64,000 nt of DNA from an uncultured Alphaproteobacteria bacterium (GTDB lineage: Bacteria; Pseudomonadota; Alphaproteobacteria; HIMB59; GCA-002718135). Position 1 is the stretch's first letter. The number at the start of each line of letters is the position of its first letter. The stretch is taken from positions 1 to 64,000 of the forward strand of contig CACESS010000005.1 of assembly GCA_902562275.1 (NCBI GenBank). The letters run 5' to 3'. The position numbers and the translations under genes are program-made. Below the pieces are notes generated by a model, which was not told the DNA's origin, made no database searches, and was given only the letters and a program-made list of their open reading frames with translations. Below, one piece after another: positions 42,434 through 52,136 of this stretch.

Positions 42434-42997
42434 TTATAAATTTCTATAAGGCGTTCTATTAAAAATTCTTTGAACCATTGGAACAAATTCTTTTAAAGGA
42501 ATTGTATCATAATTTGGATCAAATGATGCTTGATCCCATCTTTCACAAAAATCTATAGTGTCTTTAAAGAATTCATGACCTTTGAATTTATCTCTTAGAT
42601 TTCTATCTTTTCCATAATAATGATTATAGTAGTAGGCTTGAAACAAACCGTGTTGTTCTACTATCCATCTTGTTTTTTCAGAAACAAAAGGTTTTAATAC
42701 TGCAGCTGCAAGTTCTGAATGATTAAGAGGTGCAATTTCATCGCCTATATCATGCAATAAGGAAGCTACCACCATTTCTTCAGAGGCTTGTTCACGTAAC
42801 GCTCTTGATGCAGTTTGAAGAGAGTGTTCTAATCTAGATACCTTATAGCCACCTAAAGAGTTGTCTAAACTTTCTAGCACTCTTACTATTCTATCAGCTG
42901 TACCTTCAATAAATTTATCTTCAAAATTAGCAAGAAGTTCATAATCCTCTTTATCACCATGTTTCATTTCAGTGAATTTTACTTCATCTTTAGACAT
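42434..42997 (-). CDS. HD-domain metal protein, possible TmpB/PhnZ-type diiron oxygenase
   Basis: A protein of 187 residues from ATG 42997 (an ATG at 43012 would add M-Y-N-Y-F). It carries a complete HD ligand set; counted from the longer start these are H63, H87-D88 in L-L-H-D-I-G-D-E, H98, H121 in V-E-Q-H-G-L-F, and D160 in R-W-D-Q-A-S-F-D. This six-ligand pattern suits either a hydrolase or the mixed-valent diiron oxygenases PhnZ, MIOX and TmpB. TmpB turns hydroxylated trimethylaminoethylphosphonate into phosphate and glycine betaine. A TmpA-like oxygenase is encoded at 13994-15133, and carnitine genes that also end in glycine betaine are adjacent. The exact role is an inference; no phosphatase or nucleotide-binding features were seen. 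Confidence 0.65.
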   Translation of the reverse strand: MSKDEVKFTEMKHGDKEDYELLANFEDKFIEGTADRIVRVLESLDNSLGGYKVSRLEHSLQTASRALREQASEEMVVASLLHDIGDEIAPLNHSELAAAVLKPFVSEKTRWIVEQHGLFQAYYYNHYYGKDRNLRDKFKGHEFFKDTIDFCERWDQASFDPNYDTIPLKEFVPMVQRIFNRTPYRNL

Positions 42998-43025
42998 GAA
43001 ATAATTATACATATTTTTAAATTTT

Positions 43026-44009
43026 ATGAAACTAATTCCTGAATGGTATGAACACCAATTTTGTTTGATTGCTTGGCCGTGTAATAAAGATCTTTATGGA
43101 AAAATTATTAATAAGGCCAGAGATGAAGTTGCAAATGTAATTAATGAAATTGCAAAAACTGAGCATGTTATTGTTTTGTCAAATAAAGAAGACATAAATG
43201 AAATTCAAAATAAAACCGATCATAAAAATATAGATATTATAGAATGTAAATTAGATGATTCTTGGATGCGAGATATTGCACCAATTTTTTATAACGAAGA
43301 TGAAAAATTAAAATCAATTAGTTTTGAATTTAATGGTTATGGAAAGTATCCAGATTATTTAAATGATAATAAATTATCAAAATTTATTTCAAACTATTTA
43401 AATATCCCAACAAAAACTTCTGACTTAGTCATTGAAGGAGGAGCAATAACTTATGATGATAAAAAAAATTTATTTAGCACTAAAAATGTAATATTTAATA
43501 AAAATAGAAAACAAAAACATAATAGTGAATATATTATCAAAGAATTAAAGCTTTTGTTTGACTTAAATTATATTTTTTTATTTGAAAATGGACTAATGGA
43601 GGATGACACAGATGGTCATGTAGATAATTTATTATGCCCGATAGGAAAAAATAAATATTTAATTGCTTCAACTCACAAATTAGATCCCAATTATGAAATA
43701 TTAGAAAAAAACAAAACTGATCTTATTAATTTTTTTAAAGATACTAATCAGAGATTTGATTTAATTGAAGTTCCTTTACCTACAAGAAAAAAGATTAATA
43801 ATAAGAATATTATTAGCTCATATATAAATTTCTATTTCAGTAAAAATAAAATTATCTTACCTAAATTCAATGTTAAGGAAGACAATGAGGTAGAATTAAT
43901 TTTTGAAAAGTTATTCCCAAATCGAGAAATTATGATGTTGGAAACAGAAAATATAAATTATGGCGGAGGAAATATTCATTGTATAACAATGAATGTCCCA
44001 AAAATATGA
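43026..44009 (+). CDS. aguA: Agmatine deiminase
   Basis: A 327-residue enzyme of the peptidyl-arginine-deiminase fold that converts agmatine to N-carbamoylputrescine and ammonia. The start reads I-P-E-W-Y-E-H-Q-F-C-L-I-A-W-P, D-D-S-W-M-R-D-I-A-P binds substrate, and D-D-T-D-G-H-V-D-N contributes the catalytic histidine and aspartate. The nucleophilic cysteine is near the end in Y-G-G-G-N-I-H-C. The length is a little below the usual 340-370. It overlaps aguB (ATGA) and is divergent from the HD gene by a very short spacer. Confidence 0.9.
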   Translation: MKLIPEWYEHQFCLIAWPCNKDLYGKIINKARDEVANVINEIAKTEHVIVLSNKEDINEIQNKTDHKNIDIIECKLDDSWMRDIAPIFYNEDEKLKSISFEFNGYGKYPDYLNDNKLSKFISNYLNIPTKTSDLVIEGGAITYDDKKNLFSTKNVIFNKNRKQKHNSEYIIKELKLLFDLNYIFLFENGLMEDDTDGHVDNLLCPIGKNKYLIASTHKLDPNYEILEKNKTDLINFFKDTNQRFDLIEVPLPTRKKINNKNIISSYINFYFSKNKIILPKFNVKEDNEVELIFEKLFPNREIMMLETENINYGGGNIHCITMNVPKI

Positions 44010-44863
44010 AAGTAAAAGTAGCAACATCACAATTTAAGGCACTTAAAGGAGACTTTGATGCTAATTTAAATAAAGCAATTAGTTTAGTTGAAAAGGCTTC
44101 TAATGAAAATGTTGATATTTTACTTCTGCAAGAATTATTTCAAGATCATTACTTTTGTTCAACAAAAAATGATAAATTTTTTGATCTTGCAATTGATTTT
44201 CCTTCTAATCCAATGTTCGAAAAATTATCAAATATTTGTAAGGATAAAAAGATTTCAATACCAATTAGTTTTTTTCAAAAAAAGGAAAATAAGTTTTTTA
44301 ACTCTCTAGTTATGATTGATTCTTTCGGTAAATTAAGTGAAGTTTATAATAAATCTCACATCCCAGAAGGACCTGGATATAATGAGAAATATTATTTTGA
44401 AAAAGGCAACACAGGTTTTATGGTTTTTGACACTCCTCAAGCAAAAGTTGGCTGTGCAATTTGTTGGGATCAGTGGTTTCCTGAATGTGCAAGAATATTA
44501 ACCTTGAAAGGCGCAGATTTAATTTTATATCCATCAGCAATTGGCTCTGAACCACACATGCCTGAATTAAATTCAAAAGATCATTGGATTAATACAATGG
44601 TAGGACACGCTGCTGCAAATCAAATCCCCATAATAACTTCGAATAGAATAGGGAAGGAGGCCGAAGCTGATATTGAATTAAATTTTTATGGTAATTCTTT
44701 TATATTGGATCATCTTGGAAATGTAATAAATCGTATGAATGATAAGGATGAGGGAATAATAACTGCGACTTTAGATTTGTTAATTTCAAGAGAATATAGA
44801 AAATTATGGGGTAACTTTAGAGACAGAAGGCCTGATCTATATAAAAAAATTCTCGATTTTTAA
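44006..44863 (+). CDS. aguB: N-carbamoylputrescine amidohydrolase
   Basis: A 285-residue nitrilase-family enzyme that hydrolyses N-carbamoylputrescine to putrescine, CO2 and ammonia. The catalytic triad is visible: glutamate in L-L-L-Q-E-L-F, lysine in Y-N-K-S-H-I-P-E-G-P-G, and cysteine in V-G-C-A-I-C-W-D-Q-W. I chose ATG 44006, which overlaps the aguA stop as ATGA. An upstream ATG at 43979 would overlap aguA by 31 nt and adds residues outside the fold. It feeds putrescine to the puuA/puuB-like genes downstream. Confidence 0.9.
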   Translation: MKVKVATSQFKALKGDFDANLNKAISLVEKASNENVDILLLQELFQDHYFCSTKNDKFFDLAIDFPSNPMFEKLSNICKDKKISIPISFFQKKENKFFNSLVMIDSFGKLSEVYNKSHIPEGPGYNEKYYFEKGNTGFMVFDTPQAKVGCAICWDQWFPECARILTLKGADLILYPSAIGSEPHMPELNSKDHWINTMVGHAAANQIPIITSNRIGKEAEADIELNFYGNSFILDHLGNVINRMNDKDEGIITATLDLLISREYRKLWGNFRDRRPDLYKKILDF

Positions 44864-44882
44864 TTTATTTTATTTAATGTAA

Positions 44883-45640
<758 letters not shown>

Positions 45641-45656
45641 AAAATATACTTCATTT

Positions 45657-45684
45657 CAGCACTAATATATTAATATTAGTGCTG
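45657..45684 (+). terminator. Stem-loop between binding-protein gene and potA
   Basis: A perfect 12-bp stem (CAGCACTAATAT at 45657-45668 pairing with 45673-45684) with a 4-nt loop lies 16 nt after the binding-protein stop and 7 nt before potA. It is followed only by ATTT, so full termination is doubtful. Such hairpins in transporter operons usually cut read-through and stabilise the binding-protein mRNA. Confidence 0.65.
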
Positions 45685-45691
45685 ATTTAAG

Positions 45692-46759
45692 ATGGATAAT
45701 AATTTTCTTGTAATTGAAAATATTTCTAAATCCTTTGGAGATAACAAAGTTTTAGACAATATTAATTTAAATATTTCAAAATCTGAATTTTTTGGTCTCT
45801 TAGGATCTTCGGGTTCAGGCAAAACTACATTACTAAGAATACTAGGTGGATTTGAGAAGCCAGATACAGGACGTGTAATACTCGACGGAATGGACATAAC
45901 AAACCTTGAACCTTTTAATAGACCATTAAACTATATGTTTCAATCGTATGCTCTATTTCCTCACTTAAACGTATTTAATAATTTAGCTTTTGGAATAAAA
46001 GAAAATTTTACCCAAAAAGAAATTGAAATAAATGTAAGAAATATTGCTGAACTTTTATCTATTGAACATTTATTAAATAGAAGAATTAAGCAACTATCAG
46101 GTGGAGAGCAGCAAAGAGTTGCCCTTGGAAGGTGCTTAATAAAAAAACCTAAGTTATTATTATTAGATGAGCCTCTTGCAGCACTAGATAAAAAACTAAG
46201 ATCAAAAACACAATTAGAATTAACAACACTCCAAAAGAAACTGAAAATTACATTTGTTTTCGTTACCCATGATCAGGAAGAAGCAATGTCCTTATCTGAT
46301 AGAATGGCAATAATGAAGAATGGTCTTATTTTGGAATGTTCTAGCCCTGAAGAGATTTATGAAAATCCTAAAAGTCTTTATACTGCCAATTTTATCGGAA
46401 TTGCAAATATAATTGAGATTTATAAGAAAGATGAAAATTTTTATTCTGATGATTTAGCTATAAATTTTAAATTAAACAAAGAATTAAAAAATACAAAAAC
46501 TAATATTTTACTAAGACCAGAGAAAATAAAAATACAATCAATAAATAATTTGAAAACAAGTTCATTTAATTCCTTTAGTGGAGAAATTTTAGAAAAATCA
46601 TATTTGGGAAGCTTTACACGTTATGAAATTAAAATTAAAAATATGATAATTTCAGTTTTACATCAGAATTTTAACTCCCACTCAAATTATAATTTCCCAA
46701 AAGGGGAAAAAGTCATTTGTAGCTGGGAAAGTGAATCAATTAAGGTTTTAGAGGATTAA
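45692..46759 (+). CDS. potA: Polyamine ABC transporter ATPase (PotA/PotG-like)
   Basis: A 355-residue ATPase with Walker A G-S-S-G-S-G-K-T-T at about residue 36, Q-loop M-F-Q-S-Y-A-L-F-P-H, signature L-S-G-G-E-Q-Q-R, Walker B L-L-L-L-D-E-P-L and H-loop V-T-H-D-Q-E-E-A. The C-terminal third is the TOBE regulatory domain (L-L-R-P-E-K-I, then Y-L-G-S-F-T-R-Y). It powers putrescine or spermidine uptake with the permeases that follow. The start lies 7 nt after a stem-loop, with potB starting right after its stop. Confidence 0.9.
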   Translation: MDNNFLVIENISKSFGDNKVLDNINLNISKSEFFGLLGSSGSGKTTLLRILGGFEKPDTGRVILDGMDITNLEPFNRPLNYMFQSYALFPHLNVFNNLAFGIKENFTQKEIEINVRNIAELLSIEHLLNRRIKQLSGGEQQRVALGRCLIKKPKLLLLDEPLAALDKKLRSKTQLELTTLQKKLKITFVFVTHDQEEAMSLSDRMAIMKNGLILECSSPEEIYENPKSLYTANFIGIANIIEIYKKDENFYSDDLAINFKLNKELKNTKTNILLRPEKIKIQSINNLKTSSFNSFSGEILEKSYLGSFTRYEIKIKNMIISVLHQNFNSHSNYNFPKGEKVICSWESESIKVLED

Positions 46760-47647
46760 TTGAAAAATAAATTATTTGAAAAATATTTTGTTTTTAGTCC
46801 TTATTTTTGGCTAGTTCTATTTTTTTTTATACCATTAGCAATAATTTTTAAAATATCAATTTCGGTATCAGAATGGGGTATGCCTCCTTATCAAAATATT
46901 TTTCTTTTTGATAATGGGTTTAAGATCAATACTACCTTTGAAAATTATGTTTATATATTTAGTGATTTTTACTACATTGGATCTTTTGTAAACTCTTTGA
47001 TTCTAGCTCTAATATCTACTTTTTTTTGTTTACTTATTGGGTTCCCATTAGCTTTTTATATTGCGACTTCAAATATCAGATTAAGGAATATCTTATTAGT
47101 TTTAGTAGTTATTCCATTTTGGTCATCATTTTTATTAAGAGTATATGCATGGAAAATAATTTTACAGAATAATGGAATTTTAAATGTAATACTTCTAAAC
47201 CTAGGCATAACATCAGAGCCACTTCAATTATTATACAATCAATATGCTGTTATCATGGGAATTGTATACACTTATTTACCATTGATGATTTTACCACTTT
47301 ATGGATACTTAAATAAATTTGATTTAAATTTAATTGAAGCATCAAAAGATTTAGGACTAAATCGTTTTAAAACCTTTTTTAAAGTTATACTTCCTTTGTC
47401 TGCTCCAGGAATTGTTGCTGGATCTTTATTAGTTTTTATACCTGTTGTTGGAGAATTTATTATCCCTGAAATGTTAGGTGGAAGTGATAGATTGTATTAT
47501 GGAAAAATATTATGGGAGGAATTCTTTGTTAATAGAAATTGGCCAGGTGCTAGTGCTTTAGCTTTTAGTGGAATTATTATTTTAGTTTTACCAATTGTTA
47601 TTTTTCAAATACTTTATTCTCGTTTTAGTCAAAAAAATGAAATCTAG
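46760..47647 (+). CDS. potB: Polyamine ABC transporter permease (PotB/PotH-like)
   Basis: A 295-residue inner-membrane permease with six hydrophobic segments and the EAA docking loop I-E-A-S-K-D-L-G-L-N-R-F-K-T-F. It starts at TTG 46760 immediately after the potA stop. No ATG in frame lies close by, and the family N-terminus F-S-P-Y-F-W-L-V fits this start. S-F-L-L-R-V-Y-A-W and E-F-I-I-P-E-M-L-G-G are typical of polyamine permeases. It overlaps potC by 11 nt. Confidence 0.88.
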   Translation: MKNKLFEKYFVFSPYFWLVLFFFIPLAIIFKISISVSEWGMPPYQNIFLFDNGFKINTTFENYVYIFSDFYYIGSFVNSLILALISTFFCLLIGFPLAFYIATSNIRLRNILLVLVVIPFWSSFLLRVYAWKIILQNNGILNVILLNLGITSEPLQLLYNQYAVIMGIVYTYLPLMILPLYGYLNKFDLNLIEASKDLGLNRFKTFFKVILPLSAPGIVAGSLLVFIPVVGEFIIPEMLGGSDRLYYGKILWEEFFVNRNWPGASALAFSGIIILVLPIVIFQILYSRFSQKNEI

Positions 47648-48431
47648 TTTAATCAAAAGTACAGTTATTTTTTTAGGTTTATTTTTTTTATATTTCCCAA
47701 TTTTAGTTTTAATTTTTTACTCATTTAATGAAAATAAGAGAGTAATGGTTTGGAAAGGATTTTCTTTAAGGTGGTACACTGAATTATTTAATAATGAACA
47801 AATAATTGAGGCATTTATTATTAGTATTAAAATTGCAGCTTTGTCTGCAACTTTTGCTACAATTTTAGGAGTTATGATTGGGTATTCACTTGTAAGAATA
47901 AGAAAAATTCCTTTTAAATCATTTTATATTTTTCTTTCTTCAACACCTTTGGTTTTACCAGAATTAATTTTAGGTCTTTCAATGTTACTATTTTTTATAA
48001 GCTTAAATAATGTAATTGGATTTCCATCATCTAGAGGACAATTGACTATTTTTATATCGCACGTTACTTTTTGTATTGCATTTGTCGCAATTATTATTCA
48101 AGCAAGATTAACTGACTTTAACAAAAATATTGAGGAAGCTGCCATGGATCTAGGCTATAATTATACCAAAGTACTCTATAAGATAACTTTACCAATAATT
48201 TTGCCTTCTATTATTGCTGGTTGGTTATTAGCTTTTACAATTTCTTTAGATGATCTAGTAGTTGCGAGTTTTACTACTGGGCCTGGAGCTAACACATTGC
48301 CAATTGTAGTTTTTTCTAAAGTCAGATTAGGATTAAGTCCTGAAGTAAACGCATTATCAGCTATTTTAATGTTTGCTTTAATAATAATTGGTTTATTTTA
48401 TTTTTATTTTAATAAAAAATTTAAACATTAA
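47637..48431 (+). CDS. potC: Polyamine ABC transporter permease (PotC/PotI-like)
   Basis: A 264-residue second permease, with six membrane segments, an opening Y-F-P-I-L-V-L-I-F-Y-S-F-N, and W-K-G-F-S-L-R-W-Y. The docking loop is I-E-E-A-A-M-D-L-G-Y-N-Y and S-L-D-D-L-V-V-A-S-F-T-T-G-P-G follows, a PotC landmark. ATG 47637 is preferred over an upstream start at 47595, because the added residues would overlap potB by 53 nt and are not part of the family. Its end overlaps the convergent glutamine-synthetase-like gene by 11 nt. Confidence 0.9.
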   Translation: MKSSLIKSTVIFLGLFFLYFPILVLIFYSFNENKRVMVWKGFSLRWYTELFNNEQIIEAFIISIKIAALSATFATILGVMIGYSLVRIRKIPFKSFYIFLSSTPLVLPELILGLSMLLFFISLNNVIGFPSSRGQLTIFISHVTFCIAFVAIIIQARLTDFNKNIEEAAMDLGYNYTKVLYKITLPIILPSIIAGWLLAFTISLDDLVVASFTTGPGANTLPIVVFSKVRLGLSPEVNALSAILMFALIIIGLFYFYFNKKFKH

Positions 48432-49788
48432 GTAATAAATATTCTCGCTCCCAAGAACTTATTACCGATAAATAAGCTTGATACTCAACTCTTCTTATCG
48501 CAGCAATCGACCTTACAAATTTTTCATTAAATATGAATTTTATATCTTCATCATTTTCAAAGAGAGTTAACGATTCATCCATATTTTTAGGCAGATTAGA
48601 ATTTTTATCTTTAAATGCACTATCTTTAGTTTCTGGATTTGGTTTTAAATTGTTTTTCATTCCTAAATATCCTGAAGCTAAATTAGCTGCAAAAACTAGA
48701 TATGGATTTGTATCGGATCCAGGAATTCTATTTTCAATACGCATATTCCTTTCCTCAATTGAAGGAATTCTAAATCCACAACTTCTATTACCTATTCCCC
48801 ATTTAACATTTTTAGGAGCGCCCCAAGTTGCAAACAACCTTCTAAATGAATTTATATTTGGAGCGTATATTGGCATTAATAATGGAGTATATTTTTCCAA
48901 ACCACCTAAATAGTTTTTCATTTTTTTTGAAATTTTAGATGATTGATTAAAAAAAATATTTTTATTTTTTTCATTATATATCGATTGATGTATGTGCATT
49001 GCGCTACCAGGTTGGTTCTCCATTGGTTTTGCCATAAATGTTGCATGAAGTTTGTGTTTCAAAGCCGACTGTCTTAGAGTTCGTTTAAATAAAAATACCT
49101 GGTCTGCTAGATCTAAAGGATCACCATGCTGAAAATTAATTTCCATCTGAGCTGAGCCAGACTCATGATTAATCGTATCAATTTCAATATTTTGAGCTTC
49201 ACAATAGTTATATACATCCTCAAAAAGATGATCAAATTCGTTCACAGCATCTATACCCAAGGCTTGCTTACCTGTTTCTTGTCTACCCGATTGACCCACT
49301 GGCACTTCAAGGGGGTAGTCTGAGTCAGCATTAGGTTTCACTAAATAAAATTCTAACTCTGGCGAAACAATTGGAGTTAATTTATCTTTTTTATAAAGTT
49401 TAAGAATATTTTTTAGAGCATTCCTACTAGAATTTATAACATCATCTCCGTTAAGATTTATTGCATCACAGATAATTTGTGCAGTAGGGTCGTCGTACCA
49501 TGGCACTACTCTCATTGTATCAAAATCTGGTTTTAAAATTACATCAATATCAGTTGGATTGTAAACACTTCTTGGTAAAGCGCCAGCCGAGTCCTCAGTT
49601 GCATAATCTCCTGATATCGTTTGAATAAAAGTTGACTGAGGTAATCTGTGACTTTCATCTTCAAGTCCTTTTAAAAATTTATTAGTTGGTAAAATTTTTC
49701 CCCTTGCTATACCTCCAAGATCTGGAACTAAACATTCAACTTCTGTAATAGAGTTTTCATGAAACCAATTTTGAAATTTTTCAATCAT
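48421..49788 (-). CDS. puuA: Glutamine-synthetase-type gamma-glutamylputrescine synthetase (PuuA-like)
   Basis: A 455-residue protein of the glutamine synthetase fold. The beta-grasp N-terminal domain has V-E-C-L-V-P-D-L-G-G-I-A-R-G-K. The catalytic domain has P-E-L-E-F-Y, S-G-S-A-Q-M-E-I-N-F and the ATP region K-P-M-E-N-Q-P-G-S-A-M-H-I-H-Q-S, followed by G-N-R-S-C-G-F-R-I-P. The V-P-D-L-G-G start and A-R-G-K are marks of PuuA and GlnA3-type amine ligases rather than housekeeping GlnA. It would ligate glutamate to putrescine. The agmatine-to-putrescine genes, polyamine transporter and an amine-oxidase-like gene around it support that substrate. Confidence 0.83.
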   Translation of the reverse strand: MIEKFQNWFHENSITEVECLVPDLGGIARGKILPTNKFLKGLEDESHRLPQSTFIQTISGDYATEDSAGALPRSVYNPTDIDVILKPDFDTMRVVPWYDDPTAQIICDAINLNGDDVINSSRNALKNILKLYKKDKLTPIVSPELEFYLVKPNADSDYPLEVPVGQSGRQETGKQALGIDAVNEFDHLFEDVYNYCEAQNIEIDTINHESGSAQMEINFQHGDPLDLADQVFLFKRTLRQSALKHKLHATFMAKPMENQPGSAMHIHQSIYNEKNKNIFFNQSSKISKKMKNYLGGLEKYTPLLMPIYAPNINSFRRLFATWGAPKNVKWGIGNRSCGFRIPSIEERNMRIENRIPGSDTNPYLVFAANLASGYLGMKNNLKPNPETKDSAFKDKNSNLPKNMDESLTLFENDEDIKFIFNEKFVRSIAAIRRVEYQAYLSVISSWEREYLLLNV

Positions 49789-49838
49789 ATTGAGACTGTT
49801 TGTTTACTAATTATTGTTAAACCATTAAAGATAAGTAA

Positions 49839-51161
49839 ATGTTTACTACAAAAAAAAGGACCTTTAATCAACATGATAATGAAAAAGAGAATTTTTATAA
49901 ATTTTCAGCACCTAATTTTCCTAATCAAATTAAATTAAATGAGAATATTTCAACTGATGTATGTATTATTGGAGGTGGTTTAACAGGTATTTCTTCAGCA
50001 TTAAATTTATCTAATCAAGGTTTATCAATAACGATTTTGGAAGCAAATAAAGTTGGATCTGGTGCTTCTGGTAGGAATGGCGGTCAACTAGGAATTGGAA
50101 TGAGAAAAGATCAATTCTACTTAGAAAAAAAATTTGGTATTGAAAAAGCAAAATTTTTTTGGAAAGTTGGATTAGATGCTGTTTCAAACGTAGTTAATTT
50201 AATTGAAAAATACAAAATTGACTGTGCGCTTAGACAAGGTGTTCTTCATGTAGGCAACACAAAAAAAGATTATAAATATTTTCAAGATGAAATTGAGCAT
50301 ATAAAGAAGAATTATAATTATAATAATTTTGAATACTTTGACCACAATTCAATAAGAGATGAAGTTAATAGTGACAGATATTTTTCTGGAATGCTTTTAA
50401 AGGATTCTTATCATTTAAACCCATTAAAACTGACATATGGTTTAGCAGAACAGTGTTTAGCAAATGGTATAAATATATATGAAAATTCTCCAGCTGATAA
50501 AATTGTTGATAATCAAAAAGAAGTTATAATTCACTCTGGAAAAAATATTATTAAAGCAAAGAAAGTAATTATTGGTTGCAATGGTTATCTTGACAATCTT
50601 TTAGGATCAAAGAGAAATTATTTTATGCCTATAAATAATTATATTATTGCAACAGAACCTCTCGGAAAAGATCTGGCAAGTAAATTAATCAAAAGAAATT
50701 GTGGCGTAATAGATTCTAGATTTATGATTGATTATTATAGATTTTCAGAAGACTACAGACTTCTTTTTGGAGGACCTGAAACAATTACATCTCATTTTGT
50801 AAAAGATGCAAAGAGTTTTGTCTCTAAACGAATGTATAAAGTTTTTCCTGAATTAAAAAAATTTAAAATTGAATTTTCTTGGGGAGGTACCTTAGCAATA
50901 TCAATTAATAGGTTACCTATTTTTGGAACTATAATGAATCAAAAGTTATATTATGCTCATGCTTACTCTGGGCATGGATTAGCTATGAGTATTATGGGTG
51001 GGAAAATGGTAGCTGAAAAAATTTTAAATAAATCAAATAACTTTGATATGTTTGAGCAAATTAATCATTTTAAAATTCCAGGCGGCAACATGTTTAGAAG
51101 ACCATTGTATTCTTCAGCCATTATTTATTATAGGTTGATGGATTATTTAAATAGATTATAA
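49839..51161 (+). CDS. puuB: FAD-dependent amine oxidoreductase (PuuB-like)
   Basis: A 440-residue DAO-family flavoprotein. The FAD motif is V-C-I-I-G-G-G-L-T-G-I-S-S-A-L, then V-G-S-G-A-S-G-R-N-G-G-Q-L-G-I-G-M, which is a hallmark of gamma-glutamylputrescine oxidases. The C-terminal F-S-W-G-G-T-L-A-I-S and Y-A-H-A-Y-S-G-H-G-L-A-M-S close the flavin site. It would oxidise gamma-glutamylputrescine to the aldehyde, for which an aldehyde dehydrogenase at 12562 or 19934 could serve. It is divergent from puuA with a 50-nt spacer. Confidence 0.83.
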   Translation: MFTTKKRTFNQHDNEKENFYKFSAPNFPNQIKLNENISTDVCIIGGGLTGISSALNLSNQGLSITILEANKVGSGASGRNGGQLGIGMRKDQFYLEKKFGIEKAKFFWKVGLDAVSNVVNLIEKYKIDCALRQGVLHVGNTKKDYKYFQDEIEHIKKNYNYNNFEYFDHNSIRDEVNSDRYFSGMLLKDSYHLNPLKLTYGLAEQCLANGINIYENSPADKIVDNQKEVIIHSGKNIIKAKKVIIGCNGYLDNLLGSKRNYFMPINNYIIATEPLGKDLASKLIKRNCGVIDSRFMIDYYRFSEDYRLLFGGPETITSHFVKDAKSFVSKRMYKVFPELKKFKIEFSWGGTLAISINRLPIFGTIMNQKLYYAHAYSGHGLAMSIMGGKMVAEKILNKSNNFDMFEQINHFKIPGGNMFRRPLYSSAIIYYRLMDYLNRL

Positions 51162-52079
51162 TTACTTAATTGCTCTTCTTAATCTGTCATTTATAGTTTT
51201 GCCAAGCCCTTTATCAGGTATTTCTGCTACAGCAATTTTTTTGCATCTACTTTGATCTAATTTATGAAGATAATGATAAAAATTTTTTGCTGCTTCATTT
51301 AAATTTTTTTTATTACTCAAATTTAAATTTATTATTTTAGACTTTAATTTATTATTGCCAAAATTTAATAAACCTTCATTTTTTAGTATTCTCTTAGCAT
51401 TCATTCTTATTGGCTTTAAAGTTGAGTAATGTTTTTTTAAATTACCAGGAGAAATAGATGATTTCTTTTTAATTTTTACTTTTGCATATTTATTTAGCTC
51501 TTCAACAGTTATGCTGCCATATCTTAATACTTCTATTTCATTATTGGTATCAATTCTAACAACTGTGGACTCTAGTCCATGAGAAGACTGTTTATCTTTT
51601 AAAACAAATATTTTTTTTACTAGAATAGGATCGATATCCATAATATTGGTTACGGAAGTTCTTTCTGACAGATTAGCACTAGGGGCTGCAATAGGTAGGT
51701 CAAATAAAGTAATTAATTTTTTAGCCAATTTATTACCGGGAATTCTGCAGCCAACTAAAGTTGAGTTGTTAGAGACTAATTTTGATATTTTAGAATTTTT
51801 CTTTTTTTTTAATATTATTGTCAAAGGACCAGGCCAGAATTTTGAACCTAATTTTTTTTCAAATTTATTTAAAATAAAATATTTTTCTATTTGTTTAATA
51901 CTTTTAAAGTGACAGATAATTGGATTACTTCGAGGTCTTTTTTTTACTTTAAAAATAGATTTTACAGCCTCATCATTTGTTGCATCTGCTCCAAGACCAA
52001 ATACTGTTTCTGTGGGAAATATTACAAGTTCTCCACTGCTTAATAAATTTTTTGCAATATCTAACTTATTTTTTTTCAT
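51162..52079 (-). CDS. tsaC: L-threonylcarbamoyladenylate synthase (Sua5/TsaC)
   Basis: A 305-residue enzyme making threonylcarbamoyl-AMP for the t6A modification of ANN-decoding tRNAs. The YrdC domain fills residues 1 to about 200, with F-P-T-E-T-V-F-G-L-G-A-D-A near the start, K-x-R-P at residues 45-52, F-W-P-G-P-L-T-I-I-L, and A-P-S-A-N-L-S. The linker with P-G-N-L-K-K-H-Y-S-T leads into a C-terminal Sua5 domain, shorter than in yeast Sua5. The Sua5 form is usual in alphaproteobacteria. It converges with puuB at zero gap and is divergent from parA. Confidence 0.9.
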   Translation of the reverse strand: MKKNKLDIAKNLLSSGELVIFPTETVFGLGADATNDEAVKSIFKVKKRPRSNPIICHFKSIKQIEKYFILNKFEKKLGSKFWPGPLTIILKKKKNSKISKLVSNNSTLVGCRIPGNKLAKKLITLFDLPIAAPSANLSERTSVTNIMDIDPILVKKIFVLKDKQSSHGLESTVVRIDTNNEIEVLRYGSITVEELNKYAKVKIKKKSSISPGNLKKHYSTLKPIRMNAKRILKNEGLLNFGNNKLKSKIINLNLSNKKNLNEAAKNFYHYLHKLDQSRCKKIAVAEIPDKGLGKTINDRLRRAIK

Positions 52080-52136
52080 ATTTTTTTATAAAATGTTTCC
52101 ATCTATCTTTAAAATAGTTATTATCAATACTTGTAT

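Noticed and set aside
48533-48913. 126-codon plus-strand open frame opposite the puuA-like gene
   Set aside because: It overlaps the end of a well-supported glutamine-synthetase-type gene on the other strand and shows no recognisable domain.
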